This document shows, piece by piece, positions 26,371 to 35,834 of a DNA stretch of 64,000 nt (positions are counted from its first letter, which is position 1; every line of letters starts with the position of its first letter). The notes beneath the pieces were generated by a model. It saw only the letters and a program-made list of their open reading frames with translations, was not told the DNA's origin and searched no databases. The stretch covers positions 124,001-188,000 of the forward strand of contig NZ_AUMC01000009.1 in NCBI RefSeq assembly GCF_000443995.1, read 5' to 3'. Both the position numbers and the translations under genes were made by a program. This DNA comes from Bacteriovorax sp. BAL6_X. Lineage in GTDB: Bacteria; Bdellovibrionota; Bacteriovoracia; Bacteriovoracales; Bacteriovoracaceae.

Positions 26371-27447
26371 CTACCTCATTTTTAATGTTGCGATCGCTAG
26401 AATCGCTAAAAATATACTTATAATCCAAAATCTAACAATTACTTTAGGCTCGGCCCATCCCAATAGCTCAAAGTGGTGATGTATCGGGGCCATCTTAAAT
26501 ATTCTCTTCTTACGAGTTTTGTAAGAAGCAACTTGTAAGATCACCGATACGGCCTCAGCAACAAAAACACCACCAATAATAACGAAAAGTAATTCACTTC
26601 TTGTTAGTACGGCCATTGTTCCTAGTGTACCACCTAAGGCAAGGGACCCCACGTCACCCATAAAAATCTGAGCTGGGTATGTGTTATACCACAAAAATCC
26701 AACGCCTGCACCGACGATTGCAGCACCAATGACAGCTAATTCTCCAACATTTTCAACGTATGGCACAAAAAGGTATGACGCAATCTCTCTGTGACCAGTT
26801 GCATAAGCAATAAATCCAAGAGTTGCAGCAGATGTAATAATTGGACCAATTGCTAATCCATCTAATCCATCTGTTAAATTAACAGCATTACTAGAACCAA
26901 CGATAACGATAGCTCCGAAAATTACAAAGAAGCTCATCAGGTTAAAAACTGGCCCTTTAACAAATGGAACAAATAGTTGGGTGTCAATAACATTGAAATG
27001 TACCATAGCAAAGACAGCAATTAGGGCGGTTGCAAACTGCCACACAAGTTTACCTTTGGCCGAAACACCTTTTGTATTTCCTTTAGAAATCTTTGCATAG
27101 TCGTCGATAAAGCCGAGCACAAAATAGGATGCAGTTACACCACAGGTTATAAGAACTGGAACTGAATTAAAATTTCCAGTTATTAACAGTGTTAATAAGA
27201 TTGTCCCCAAAATAAAGACACCACCCATTGTAGGTGTACCTGCTTTTTTTAAATGAGACTCTGGGCCATCATCACGTATAACTTGGCCAAACTGCTTACG
27301 CTGCATGAATCCAATAAAATACTTACCCCAAATAATTGAGATAACTGTTGCAAGCAAGAAGGCCACAACTGTTCTAAATGTGATGTATTTAAAAATGTTA
27401 AAAGCAAAGAATTCATCCCTTAGGGGATAGAGGAAATGATACAGCAT
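26371..27447 (-). CDS. mraY: phospho-N-acetylmuramoyl-pentapeptide-transferase
   Basis: Ten-helix membrane enzyme making lipid I. The family blocks are present: KKAGTPTMGG, FIDDYAKI, NAVNLTDGLDGLA, the GDVGSLALGG metal region and the APIHHHFELLGW motif. The N-terminal MLYHFLYPL is typical. AGGTGAT precedes the ATG. Normal length of 358. Confidence 0.97.
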   Translation of the reverse strand: MLYHFLYPLRDEFFAFNIFKYITFRTVVAFLLATVISIIWGKYFIGFMQRKQFGQVIRDDGPESHLKKAGTPTMGGVFILGTILLTLLITGNFNSVPVLITCGVTASYFVLGFIDDYAKISKGNTKGVSAKGKLVWQFATALIAVFAMVHFNVIDTQLFVPFVKGPVFNLMSFFVIFGAIVIVGSSNAVNLTDGLDGLAIGPIITSAATLGFIAYATGHREIASYLFVPYVENVGELAVIGAAIVGAGVGFLWYNTYPAQIFMGDVGSLALGGTLGTMAVLTRSELLFVIIGGVFVAEAVSVILQVASYKTRKKRIFKMAPIHHHFELLGWAEPKVIVRFWIISIFLAILAIATLKMR

Positions 27448-27472
27448 GTAATCACCTAGTTTTTAAATTATA

Positions 27473-28783
27473 TTACATAGTTATATCTATTAGCCTCTCT
27501 AGTTGTAAAGAACGAGAAGCTTTTAAAAAAATATAATCATACGAATTTAATACTGTAGGCCAATTTGAGATAAAATCTTCAAGATTTATATAAGTTTCGG
27601 ACGCACCGCCAAATTTATTTTGGTAAAAATTAGCAAATCGGCCAATGAAAATTGAGTTTTTAATACCTAGATCATTTAATAACTCGGCAATGCTCTCGTG
27701 ATGCTCTTGGGTCTTATCGCCTAATTCATTCATATCACCAATTATGAAGATAACATTTTTAGTATCTGGAACTTGCTTGGCAAACTCTCTGATTGCAAGC
27801 CTCATTGAAGTTGGGTTTGCATTGTAGGCATCTAAATATATTTTTGAATGATCAACATTAATCCACTGGGCCCTTTTATTTTCAGGAAGCCTTAGTTTTT
27901 TTAACTCGTGAAATAAACTCAGTGAAAAAATATTTTCTAAAACAAAACATGAAGATTGTACATTCCAGCGATTATAAGACTCTTTAATAAACTCACTTTC
28001 AAATTCGTAAACATTATCCTTACTTACAGGTACAACTTTTTCTGTAACATCTAAAGTTGCTAGTTTCTCATCTTCTAAATTTAAAAAGAATTTTTTACCA
28101 TGGTCGTTAATCCAACGATAAAGCGCAGACTTTTCTGTCAGAACACCATTAAGATCAATTAGAAATTCAGTATGGGCATGACCAATATTTGTAATATAAC
28201 CGTAGTCAGGTTGTGCAATTTTACAAAGTACTTCAATCTCGCCAAAGTGATTAGTTCCCATTTCAACAATGGCAAACTTATGTTCATCTTTAATAGAAAA
28301 TATAGTTAGAGGGACACCAATATGATTATTTAAATTACCTTGTGTACATATAACTGCATCGTGAAGAAATGATTTTGCTAACGAGTAAAGTAGCTCTTTC
28401 GTAGTCGTCTTCCCATTAGAACCAGTAAGTCCAAAAACGAAACCACCATGATTCTTCCACTCAACAATTCGAAACTTAGCTGCTTCTTGTAAGAAAGAAA
28501 GGCTATCTTCAACTAAAAAGAAACATATCTCTTTATACTTTTCATAAAGTTCTTTTATCTCTTCTTCTCTTTCTTTAGAGTGAGTTAAGACAATTGCTTT
28601 TGCGCCGTTCTTTATCGCATCTTCAATAAAATTATAAGCATCAAAACGCTCGCCTTTTAGAGCAATAAATGTGTTCTTATCTTCAGGCATACGAGAGTCT
28701 GTTGATAATAAAATATCAATATCTCTATCATTACCAATATTTTTAATAAGACCTGAAACTTTATTTAAATCAGAAATTAACAT
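27473..28783 (-). CDS. murF: UDP-N-acetylmuramoyl-tripeptide--D-alanyl-D-alanine ligase
   Basis: Adds D-Ala-D-Ala. STDSRMP at the N-terminus, P-loop GLTGSNGKTTTKEL, EMGTNHFGEI, TNIGHAHTEF and DAYNANPTSM are the MurF hallmarks. AGGGGAAT precedes the ATG, which overlaps the murE stop by 7 nt. Length 436. Confidence 0.95.
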   Translation of the reverse strand: MLISDLNKVSGLIKNIGNDRDIDILLSTDSRMPEDKNTFIALKGERFDAYNFIEDAIKNGAKAIVLTHSKEREEEIKELYEKYKEICFFLVEDSLSFLQEAAKFRIVEWKNHGGFVFGLTGSNGKTTTKELLYSLAKSFLHDAVICTQGNLNNHIGVPLTIFSIKDEHKFAIVEMGTNHFGEIEVLCKIAQPDYGYITNIGHAHTEFLIDLNGVLTEKSALYRWINDHGKKFFLNLEDEKLATLDVTEKVVPVSKDNVYEFESEFIKESYNRWNVQSSCFVLENIFSLSLFHELKKLRLPENKRAQWINVDHSKIYLDAYNANPTSMRLAIREFAKQVPDTKNVIFIIGDMNELGDKTQEHHESIAELLNDLGIKNSIFIGRFANFYQNKFGGASETYINLEDFISNWPTVLNSYDYIFLKASRSLQLERLIDITM

Positions 28784-30093
28784 AATTCCCCTAATGCACT
28801 CTTTACTTCTTCAATATCACTAAAATGATATTTCACACCTTTAATATCTTGATATTCTTCATGTCCTTTTCCAGCAATAATTACTGCGGTAGGACGTTCA
28901 TATTCTTTTACATAAGTATGTATGGCCTCTTTGCGATCAACAATAATATCTACGACTTCTTTATTACCTTTAAGAATATCTTTAATAATCTCATTCGGAT
29001 CTTCATTTCTTGGATTGTCACTTGTTACAACAACCTTATCACTGAACTCCAATGCAGCTGAAAGCATTTTTGGACGCTTTGTACGATCACGATCCCCACC
29101 ACAGCCAAAGATTGTAACAATGTCATATGATCCAAAATGTTTCTTAGTTTCACGACAAATATTTACAATAGCATCAGGAGTATGAGCATAATCCACTATG
29201 AATACACTATCGCCCTTTCTAAAAAGATTAAATCTTCCCTTAGGTAAAGATAGTTTTATTTTTCTATTTAATTTTAAGCTAGAGGCTTTATCACAAAGAG
29301 CGAATGCTAACTCTAAATTATCGACATTGTAGCTGAGGTTAAACTCCTCACCATAAATATTTTCAACACAAGAAGCTAAGTTAAATTTAAGCTTAGACTT
29401 GAATTCATTTTCTTGAGTACGAGGTATGAAAAAATTTGAATCACTATAATTTGCAAGTTTTGCTTTAGCATTAAAATAGGACTCCATCGTTCCATGATAA
29501 TCGAGATGGTCTTGAGTAAAGTTTGTCCAGCCAATTGAATCAAACTTCATCTTCTTAACTCTCTCCTGCTCCAGCGCATGAGAACTTACTTCTAAACAGA
29601 AGTAATTAATATCCTTAAGCTTAAAAATGATTCTTCTTAAATCAATAAAAGATGGCGTCGTCGCAGATAGACTTTCCAGCACTTCATCTTCACCTTTAAT
29701 GACACCAACGGTTCCTATACTACATGCACTTAAGCCGTTAGCATTAAGAATAAGCTGACAAAGGTGAGCAACAGAAGACTTTCCGTTAGTACCTGTTATT
29801 CCAATTAACTTTACTTCACGATTAATTGGATACAGCTCCTCAACCAACTCTTCTTGTAATTTATAAAAATCACACTCGTCAACAACGAGTGTATCAACAT
29901 CTGCAACTTCTCGATTCGTAATGACTAGTCCGGCACGACCTTTTTGATAACGTTGGCGAAATAGTTCAACAGCTTTCTCGTTATCATGTATTCGATAAAA
30001 AGCGATATCACACGGCTTTGCTTGATCTAAGTTTGTCGTAAGGTCAGTAAGACCTTCCAAAAGAATATTGTACTTATTAATTAAATCATTCAT
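28777..30093 (-). CDS. murE: UDP-MurNAc-L-Ala-D-Glu:meso-diaminopimelate ligase
   Basis: Third Mur ligase. P-loop GITGTNGKSSVAHL, the FTQDHLDYHGTM block and VDYAHTPDAI are canonical. The substrate-selecting motif reads DNPR (in TSDNPRNEDP), the signature of meso-diaminopimelate rather than lysine addition, so the peptidoglycan is of the Gram-negative DAP type. The ATG overlaps the ftsI-type gene by 8 nt. Confidence 0.95.
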   Translation of the reverse strand: MNDLINKYNILLEGLTDLTTNLDQAKPCDIAFYRIHDNEKAVELFRQRYQKGRAGLVITNREVADVDTLVVDECDFYKLQEELVEELYPINREVKLIGITGTNGKSSVAHLCQLILNANGLSACSIGTVGVIKGEDEVLESLSATTPSFIDLRRIIFKLKDINYFCLEVSSHALEQERVKKMKFDSIGWTNFTQDHLDYHGTMESYFNAKAKLANYSDSNFFIPRTQENEFKSKLKFNLASCVENIYGEEFNLSYNVDNLELAFALCDKASSLKLNRKIKLSLPKGRFNLFRKGDSVFIVDYAHTPDAIVNICRETKKHFGSYDIVTIFGCGGDRDRTKRPKMLSAALEFSDKVVVTSDNPRNEDPNEIIKDILKGNKEVVDIIVDRKEAIHTYVKEYERPTAVIIAGKGHEEYQDIKGVKYHFSDIEEVKSALGELC

Positions 30094-32008
30094 ATGTAGG
30101 TGGGGCGTACTTTAGTTTTACAACGACATCGCCATCGCGAGAACTACCAGCTTCAGGAGTTTGCTCCAGAACAACCCCCACACCAATATGACTTAGATCG
30201 ATTTCTAACTTTTGAGCAAGGGCCATTGCTGACTTCTTATCAAGTCCAACAAAGTTAGGAACAGAACCCCTACCAGTGTAGCGTTTTGCAGACTGAACAC
30301 GTTTTACAGAATCAAAGGCCATATCATTTTTATAAGTCTCATTTTCGGCAAGACCTTCAAACTCTTTGTTCTTATAGAGAAGATATTCTGTCACTTTTCT
30401 AAAAACAGGCCCGGCGACCGAATTTCCGTAATATGACTTACCTCGTGCTGGTTTATCAACATATGAGTAAACGACAAATTTCTTTTTAACTCCAACCGGA
30501 AAGCCTAGGAAGCCAGGAATATAACCCGTATAGCGTCCATTATTATCAGCTCTTTGAGCAGTTGAAGTTTTTGCAGCGATCTTAAAGTAAGGAATTTTTC
30601 CTTTTCTTGCTGTACCACGATCAACTGTATTTACCATCATCTTAGTAATTGATTTAGCAACATCTACTGGGATAACTCTTTTTGATTTTACTTTCTTAGG
30701 ATCATCAACTTTTAAGATAGTTGGCTTTACATAAACACCATCATTCGAGATTGCAGCAAAAGCAGCCAGCATTTGAATCCCTGTTGTTGCAACACCTTGA
30801 CCAAAGCTAATATTACTTAAAGAAAGTGGAGATACGTTTTTATCATCAGTAAAAATTCCACGAGATTCGGCCGGAAGTTCAATTCCCGTTTTTTCACCAA
30901 TTTTAAAATCATTTAGTGTCTTCTTAAGTTTTGGAAAAGTTAAATCAAATGCAATTTTCGTTGTTCCAATATTTGAAGAGTACATAAGGATCTCTTCAAC
31001 AGATAACCACTCAAACTTTTTTCTCGATTCAGCTTCCTTAATAATATGATCTTCAACCTTAAGGCGGCCTTGTTCACAATAATAATTAGTATCAGGTCGT
31101 ACAACTTTATTTTCTAGGGCCGAAGCAAGTGTTAAAACCTTAAGAGTTGATCCTGGTTCAAATGGGTCACTAATAAAAGCAAGCTTACGATCACTTCCCT
31201 TCGAATCACTAACATCATTTGGATCGAATGTAGGATAATTGGCCATAGCAATAATTTCACCGGTCTCAGCATCCATGACACCGACACCGCCACGTTTTGC
31301 ATCAACTTTTTCAACAGCTTCTTTAATCGCCTTTTCAGCTACTGCTTGAACTTCCTTATCTATAGAAAGGTAAACATCGTTTGCTCTTTCTGTTGGAATA
31401 TTTTGACTAACGTATCTTACAGGACGACCTTTATTGTCTTTAAAGTATTTAATAATTTGAGGCTCACCTCTGAGTTCTTTATCAAAGCGATGCTCAATTC
31501 CTGCCAGTCCATTATTATCGAGTCCAACAAAGCCTAAAGTTTGTGCAGCAAGCTCGTGATTTGGATAAATACGCTTTGGAATTTCTTCAATATAAATCCC
31601 CTTAAGCTTTTTAATCTGTGTAACTTGTTCTTCTGTCAGCTTTGACTTTCTTGTAATCCAAGTAAATCGATTTCTCTCAAGAGCCTTCTTTGCGATACCA
31701 TCAAGCTCCATCTCAGGAAGAATTACCTTAAGTTTTTCATAAACTTTCTTATCTGAGATATTCTTTGGAATAGTAAAGATTGAGTAGGTTCTAATATTAA
31801 TTGCGAGAGGGTTTCCATTGCGATCATAAATATGACCACGTCTCGGAAAGACTTTTCTTTCTCTAAAAAATTGTTTTTTTGATTGTGATAATAAGTGTCC
31901 ACGATCAACAACTTGAATACGAAATGCTTTTACGAGTATTGCAACAAAAGCAATTGTAAAAATTGCGTATATAACTTTTAATCTGTTTTTTAAATTATTA
32001 TCACTCAC
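30086..32008 (-). CDS. ftsI: division transpeptidase (class B PBP) with one PASTA domain
   Basis: Septal peptidoglycan transpeptidase. GTG start, one N-terminal anchor (about 11-30), PBP dimerisation domain with RRGHIYDRNG, then the penicillin-binding domain: SxxK at Ser287-Lys290 (EPGSTLK), SxN at Ser344-Asn346, and KTS at 480-482 where KTG or KSG is expected. A single PASTA domain (about 580-637) ends the protein, as in SpoVD/PBP2x-like members. Length 640. It overlaps murE and lies 5 nt after the ftsL-like gene. Confidence 0.93.
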   Translation of the reverse strand: MSDNNLKNRLKVIYAIFTIAFVAILVKAFRIQVVDRGHLLSQSKKQFFRERKVFPRRGHIYDRNGNPLAINIRTYSIFTIPKNISDKKVYEKLKVILPEMELDGIAKKALERNRFTWITRKSKLTEEQVTQIKKLKGIYIEEIPKRIYPNHELAAQTLGFVGLDNNGLAGIEHRFDKELRGEPQIIKYFKDNKGRPVRYVSQNIPTERANDVYLSIDKEVQAVAEKAIKEAVEKVDAKRGGVGVMDAETGEIIAMANYPTFDPNDVSDSKGSDRKLAFISDPFEPGSTLKVLTLASALENKVVRPDTNYYCEQGRLKVEDHIIKEAESRKKFEWLSVEEILMYSSNIGTTKIAFDLTFPKLKKTLNDFKIGEKTGIELPAESRGIFTDDKNVSPLSLSNISFGQGVATTGIQMLAAFAAISNDGVYVKPTILKVDDPKKVKSKRVIPVDVAKSITKMMVNTVDRGTARKGKIPYFKIAAKTSTAQRADNNGRYTGYIPGFLGFPVGVKKKFVVYSYVDKPARGKSYYGNSVAGPVFRKVTEYLLYKNKEFEGLAENETYKNDMAFDSVKRVQSAKRYTGRGSVPNFVGLDKKSAMALAQKLEIDLSHIGVGVVLEQTPEAGSSRDGDVVVKLKYAPPTYE

Positions 32009-32013
32009 TACAC

Positions 32014-32346
32014 TTACTTCTTAGCTGGAACAACAATGATTTGATGTTGCTTCGGCTGTGCTAAGTTATAATTACGGGCCATCTTTCTCAAATTAGATAC
32101 AGATAGAAGTCTAGCTTTTTTAGCTTTTAACTCTTTTCCCTCAACTTTAATTCTCTCTACTTCTTTTTTTACAGTTGCGATCTCATAATTAAGCTCAATC
32201 CCTTTCATTCTAAAAAGTACGAATAAAACTGTAATCACAACTAAACTAAGAACAATTGGTAAACCTTGTGAACTAAGAACAACTCCCTTGATCTTATTTC
32301 CAATACCTTCCTTCTTAGATTTTGTTCGACTCATCCTTGAGGCCAT
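32014..32346 (-). CDS. ftsL: FtsL-like cell division protein
   Basis: A 110-residue bitopic protein: basic cytoplasmic tail (about 1-28), one membrane helix (about 29-49) and a periplasmic coiled coil rich in Glu/Lys/Val ending in MARNYNLAQPKQHQII, which matches the FtsL family close. TAGGAG precedes the ATG. Position between rsmH and ftsI is the standard ftsL location. Expected to scaffold FtsW/FtsI. Confidence 0.85.
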   Translation of the reverse strand: MASRMSRTKSKKEGIGNKIKGVVLSSQGLPIVLSLVVITVLFVLFRMKGIELNYEIATVKKEVERIKVEGKELKAKKARLLSVSNLRKMARNYNLAQPKQHQIIVVPAKK

Positions 32347-32363
32347 TTAACAATCTCCTATTG

Positions 32364-33371
32364 TTATAAATTTTCAATCTTTGAAAACTTCTCATATTTA
32401 TTTTTCGACTTCTTGCTTGCAACACGCTTAAGCACTCTAAGTTTTGCGCTTCTTGAGCGAGAGTTTTCAGCAATCTCGTCATCACTTGGAATAATTGGCT
32501 TTTTTACTTCATTTTCAAAAAGCATCTCACCAAGTCCATTTTTTTCATAATCTTTAAAAAGCTTCTTCACAATTCTATCTTCTAAAGAATGAAAACTTAT
32601 AATTAATATTCTACCACCAATCTTTAATAATGGTAGCACCTGATTAATTACGTCAGTTATTACATCCAACTCGCGATTAACTTCTATACGCAGTGCTTGA
32701 AAGCATTTTGTCGCCGGATGAATTCGACCAAATTGTAATTTTTTTGGATAGCAATCTTTAATTAAATCGGCCAATTGAAATGTTGTATTAATCGAACCAT
32801 TCTTATCTCGCTCAAGAACTATGCGCTCAGCAATTCTCCACGCATACTTTTCTTCGCCGTAATCTCTAAATAGGTTGGCCAGATCTTGCGCTGAATAACG
32901 ATTGATAATATCTTTGGCCGTTTGAATATTGTCATTATCGTAGTCCATACGCATATCAAGCGGAGCGTCAACACGAAATGAAAACCCACGAGAACCTTCA
33001 TCAAAATGATGAGAAGAAACTCCTAGATCAAGAAGAACACCATTTAGCCCGCCGTTTGCTTCGACAAGATCAGCATGATTATCCATGACAATATTTTTAA
33101 AGTGGCAAAAGTTGGAGTCGTGTAGGAAGAGTCTATCTTCAACTCCATTCTTCTTAATCAATTCACGACCGTTCTTTAAAGCATCAGGATCTTGGTCAAA
33201 AGATATAAGCTTGGCCTTATGCTCCCTTTTAACAATCGCCAAAGAGTGGCCGCCGGCCCCAAATGTACAGTCAGCAAAAAGCAACTGATCATGTTCTTCT
33301 TTGTCTAAATAAAGATAGTCGAGACATTCTTTCTTTAAGACGGAATAGTGCTCTTTATATTCTTCAACCAT
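32364..33371 (-). CDS. rsmH: 16S rRNA (cytosine1402-N4)-methyltransferase
   Basis: First gene of the dcw cluster here. HYSVLKKECLDYL, DCTFGAGGHS (SAM loop), LDLGVSSHHFDEGSRGFSF, RRxxPATK-like GRIHPATKCFQALRIEVN and ISFHSLEDRIVK are family signatures. It modifies C1402 in the ribosomal P site. The usual upstream mraZ is absent; the next gene upstream is divergent. Confidence 0.96.
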   Translation of the reverse strand: MVEEYKEHYSVLKKECLDYLYLDKEEHDQLLFADCTFGAGGHSLAIVKREHKAKLISFDQDPDALKNGRELIKKNGVEDRLFLHDSNFCHFKNIVMDNHADLVEANGGLNGVLLDLGVSSHHFDEGSRGFSFRVDAPLDMRMDYDNDNIQTAKDIINRYSAQDLANLFRDYGEEKYAWRIAERIVLERDKNGSINTTFQLADLIKDCYPKKLQFGRIHPATKCFQALRIEVNRELDVITDVINQVLPLLKIGGRILIISFHSLEDRIVKKLFKDYEKNGLGEMLFENEVKKPIIPSDDEIAENSRSRSAKLRVLKRVASKKSKNKYEKFSKIENL

Positions 33372-33514
33372 TAAATAACCTTATTTTATAAGTAGTTAGC
33401 AGTTATAAAATTCATGAAAAAAGTGAACAAACTTTTAAAATCTTTCATTCATTTGACTTGTATACACTACCAATGCCAAAATTTTACATCTAGCGCAAGG
33501 AATTTAAAAGTACT

Positions 33515-34741
33515 ATGAGAGATACTGATTTAATTTTAAATAAATATATTGAATCAAAAGTTTTAGATTTTAAGAATCGTGTTAATGCTTATAGCGCGAG
33601 AAAGAATTATTCTAAATCTTTTTTAAACTCTGCTAAAGAATTAACAAAGTCTGATATAGTTGAAAGATTCAATTTAGTTAAGAATAATCTCTCTCCAAAT
33701 GATGCCGTTAAACTGATGCGAAACCTTGTCACATCTAGTGCATGGATCAGCTTTTCTTCAGCTCGCTATATACATTCACTTACAAATTTTAAAAGCTTCG
33801 ACAATAAATTTGACTTTGATAAAGTTAATTATAGGTTCTTCAATGACCTCAAATCTCGCAAACCAATTGATCTATCAGATGAAGAAATATTTAAAATCAT
33901 TTATAACGAAGTTGAATATGCTAAGTACCATCCAAATTATATTTCAAATTTAGAAGAACCAAAAACAGACATTACTATTGTCTTAATTCCAGGTGTTTTT
34001 AATGAGTTGTTTTCAACACCTTCCTTTGAACGCGCATGCCAACACCTTAAAACAAAATTTAATATTAAATATTACACACCGGAAGTTAATGGTTTTGATA
34101 ATTGCTTAAAGAATGCAAAGTCACTGCGTAAACAAATTTCAAAATATGTAAGTGATAACCCTAATGAAAAGCTATGGTTGATCGCCTTTTCTAAGGGAGG
34201 TCTAGACTCGCTCCACTACCTAGTTGATTATAGTGAAGAGCAAGATGCTATTGTAGGTCTTTCAACAATAGCCTCACCAATTCTAGGCTCTAATTCGTTT
34301 AATAAGAAATTTATCAAAACGCTAAATCTCATACATAATTTTTCAGACTCAAAGCTTTATCAATTAATTGATGGCAAAAAGGATATCTTAGCAAAAGAAA
34401 TGCAGAAGTCACTTTCTTCTACTTTTCGTAGGCCATGGCTGAGAAATAACCACCAAAAGCTTAATCAAAATATTTTCTATACCTCGATTGGCTTCTCAGC
34501 AAAATGGTATGAAAGTCACCTTTGGATGATTCTCATGAAGATGTTTATAAGAAGTAAAAAAGATAATGACGGAGTTGTTGATACAGAAAGCTCATTATTT
34601 CCATACTATTTTGAAAGAGGTATCAAACTTGGTATTTTAGATGGTCATCACCTTATTGGAAGAAGATCTTCTTTCTACTGCCAAGAGGCTTTAATTGAGG
34701 CCCATATTCACTTTCTAAAGTATAAAGGGCTACTCTTTTAA
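33515..34741 (+). CDS. alpha/beta-hydrolase-like protein
   Basis: Residues about 150-400 fit an alpha/beta hydrolase: IVLIPGVFNELFSTPSFE (oxyanion strand), LIAFSKGGLDSLHYL (nucleophile elbow with Ser in FSKGG), a later DGVVDTESS acid region and DGHHLIG carrying the likely His. The N-terminal 150 residues are helical with no recognised domain. No signal peptide. AAGGAA precedes the ATG. Its 3' end overlaps the convergent mglA gene by 12 nt. Substrate unknown; a lipase/esterase-like role is inference. Confidence 0.65.
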   Translation: MRDTDLILNKYIESKVLDFKNRVNAYSARKNYSKSFLNSAKELTKSDIVERFNLVKNNLSPNDAVKLMRNLVTSSAWISFSSARYIHSLTNFKSFDNKFDFDKVNYRFFNDLKSRKPIDLSDEEIFKIIYNEVEYAKYHPNYISNLEEPKTDITIVLIPGVFNELFSTPSFERACQHLKTKFNIKYYTPEVNGFDNCLKNAKSLRKQISKYVSDNPNEKLWLIAFSKGGLDSLHYLVDYSEEQDAIVGLSTIASPILGSNSFNKKFIKTLNLIHNFSDSKLYQLIDGKKDILAKEMQKSLSSTFRRPWLRNNHQKLNQNIFYTSIGFSAKWYESHLWMILMKMFIRSKKDNDGVVDTESSLFPYYFERGIKLGILDGHHLIGRRSSFYCQEALIEAHIHFLKYKGLLF

Positions 34742-35323
34742 GCCGCCCTTTAAATTCATCAATACTAATTTTGACATTGTTTTAAGAGTTTCAAAAACTC
34801 CAATACCTTTAACAGCTACAGCATCAAAGGCCGGCCTTTCATCTGCATTGAGTGTTTGATTCATGTCCTCAACAGGCGTAACATTTGGAAGATCTCTTTT
34901 ATTCCACTGGAACACAATTGGAATCTGATCAATATCATAACCTTGCTCAGTAAGGTTTGCTTCAAGACTTTTAAGTGATTCAATATTGGCTTCCATTCTC
35001 TCAAGCTGAGAGTCGGCGACAAAGATCACACCATCAACCCCACGTAGAATTAGCTTGCGTGATGACTCATAAAAGACTTGTCCTGGAACTGTATATAAGT
35101 GAAAGCGAGTTTTAAAACCTCTTATTTCACCTAGATCAAGCGGTAAGAAATCAAAGAAAATTGTTCTTTCATTTTCTGAGTCAAGAGAAACCATCTCTCC
35201 TTTACTACCACCAGCAGTTTTCTGATAAATATATTGAATATTCGTTGTCTTACCACCAAGTCCTGGCCCGTAATAAACGATCTTACAATTAATTTCCTTC
35301 GTATTATAATTTACAAAAGACAT
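34730..35323 (-). CDS. mglA: MglA-type small Ras-like GTPase
   Basis: A 197-residue GTPase. P-loop GPGLGGKTTN, the TVPGQVFYESSRKLILRGVDG switch region, VADSQ and NKRDLP (guanine specificity) are intact and typical of MglA, the bacterial polarity switch. In Myxococcus it sets leading-pole identity, and in Bdellovibrio an MglA contributes to prey invasion. The gene lies 10 nt after a roadblock-domain gene, likely its partner. Confidence 0.92.
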   Translation of the reverse strand: MSFVNYNTKEINCKIVYYGPGLGGKTTNIQYIYQKTAGGSKGEMVSLDSENERTIFFDFLPLDLGEIRGFKTRFHLYTVPGQVFYESSRKLILRGVDGVIFVADSQLERMEANIESLKSLEANLTEQGYDIDQIPIVFQWNKRDLPNVTPVEDMNQTLNADERPAFDAVAVKGIGVFETLKTMSKLVLMNLKGGLKE

Positions 35324-35333
35324 GTGGCCCCCG

Positions 35334-35825
35334 TTATCCTAAAACGCCTGCAAAGAGGTCATCGACTTCGTTATCACTTATATCATCGAATAGAAAAACT
35401 TCATTTGGATCACTATCCCCTGATATATGTGCTTCAATAAATTCTGGAAGCTTTGATTCAATACTTCTAATTCTTGCTTTTAACTTTGCCGGATTATCCA
35501 CATCAAAATAAATAAGACTTAGATAGATATCATCAAAGAGACCTGAGAGCTTTGTAATATAAATCCCTTTTGAAGAAGTTGCGTAATTGAATCTAAATTC
35601 GTCTTGCGTTTCTTCAGGGATAAATTGTGAAAGAACTGAACTTGCCTGCCAAACACCTGCAATAAGAGCACCAGCAGTATCACTATCGAAATCAGTTTCA
35701 ACACTTTTAAACGAATATAGTGGAATACCATCCTGACGACAAACAATTAAGCCACTATTTACTAGAGAATCTAGTCCACTATACTCTCTAAAAAACTCTT
35801 GAATAACGACTTCGATGTTATCCAT
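35334..35825 (-). CDS. roadblock/LC7-like protein, probable MglA partner
   Basis: The pattern LDSLVNSGLIVCRQDGIPLYSF followed by AGALIAGVWQASSVLSQF and a later FNYATSSKGIYITKL strand pair fits a roadblock/LC7 fold, the fold of the MglA GAP MglB. The remaining ~50 residues form an acidic tail ending DDLFAGVLG. It directly precedes mglA on the same transcript, so a GAP or adaptor role for MglA is likely, but the sequence is too diverged to call it MglB. Confidence 0.7.
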   Translation of the reverse strand: MDNIEVVIQEFFREYSGLDSLVNSGLIVCRQDGIPLYSFKSVETDFDSDTAGALIAGVWQASSVLSQFIPEETQDEFRFNYATSSKGIYITKLSGLFDDIYLSLIYFDVDNPAKLKARIRSIESKLPEFIEAHISGDSDPNEVFLFDDISDNEVDDLFAGVLG

Positions 35826-35834
35826 AAACCTTCC

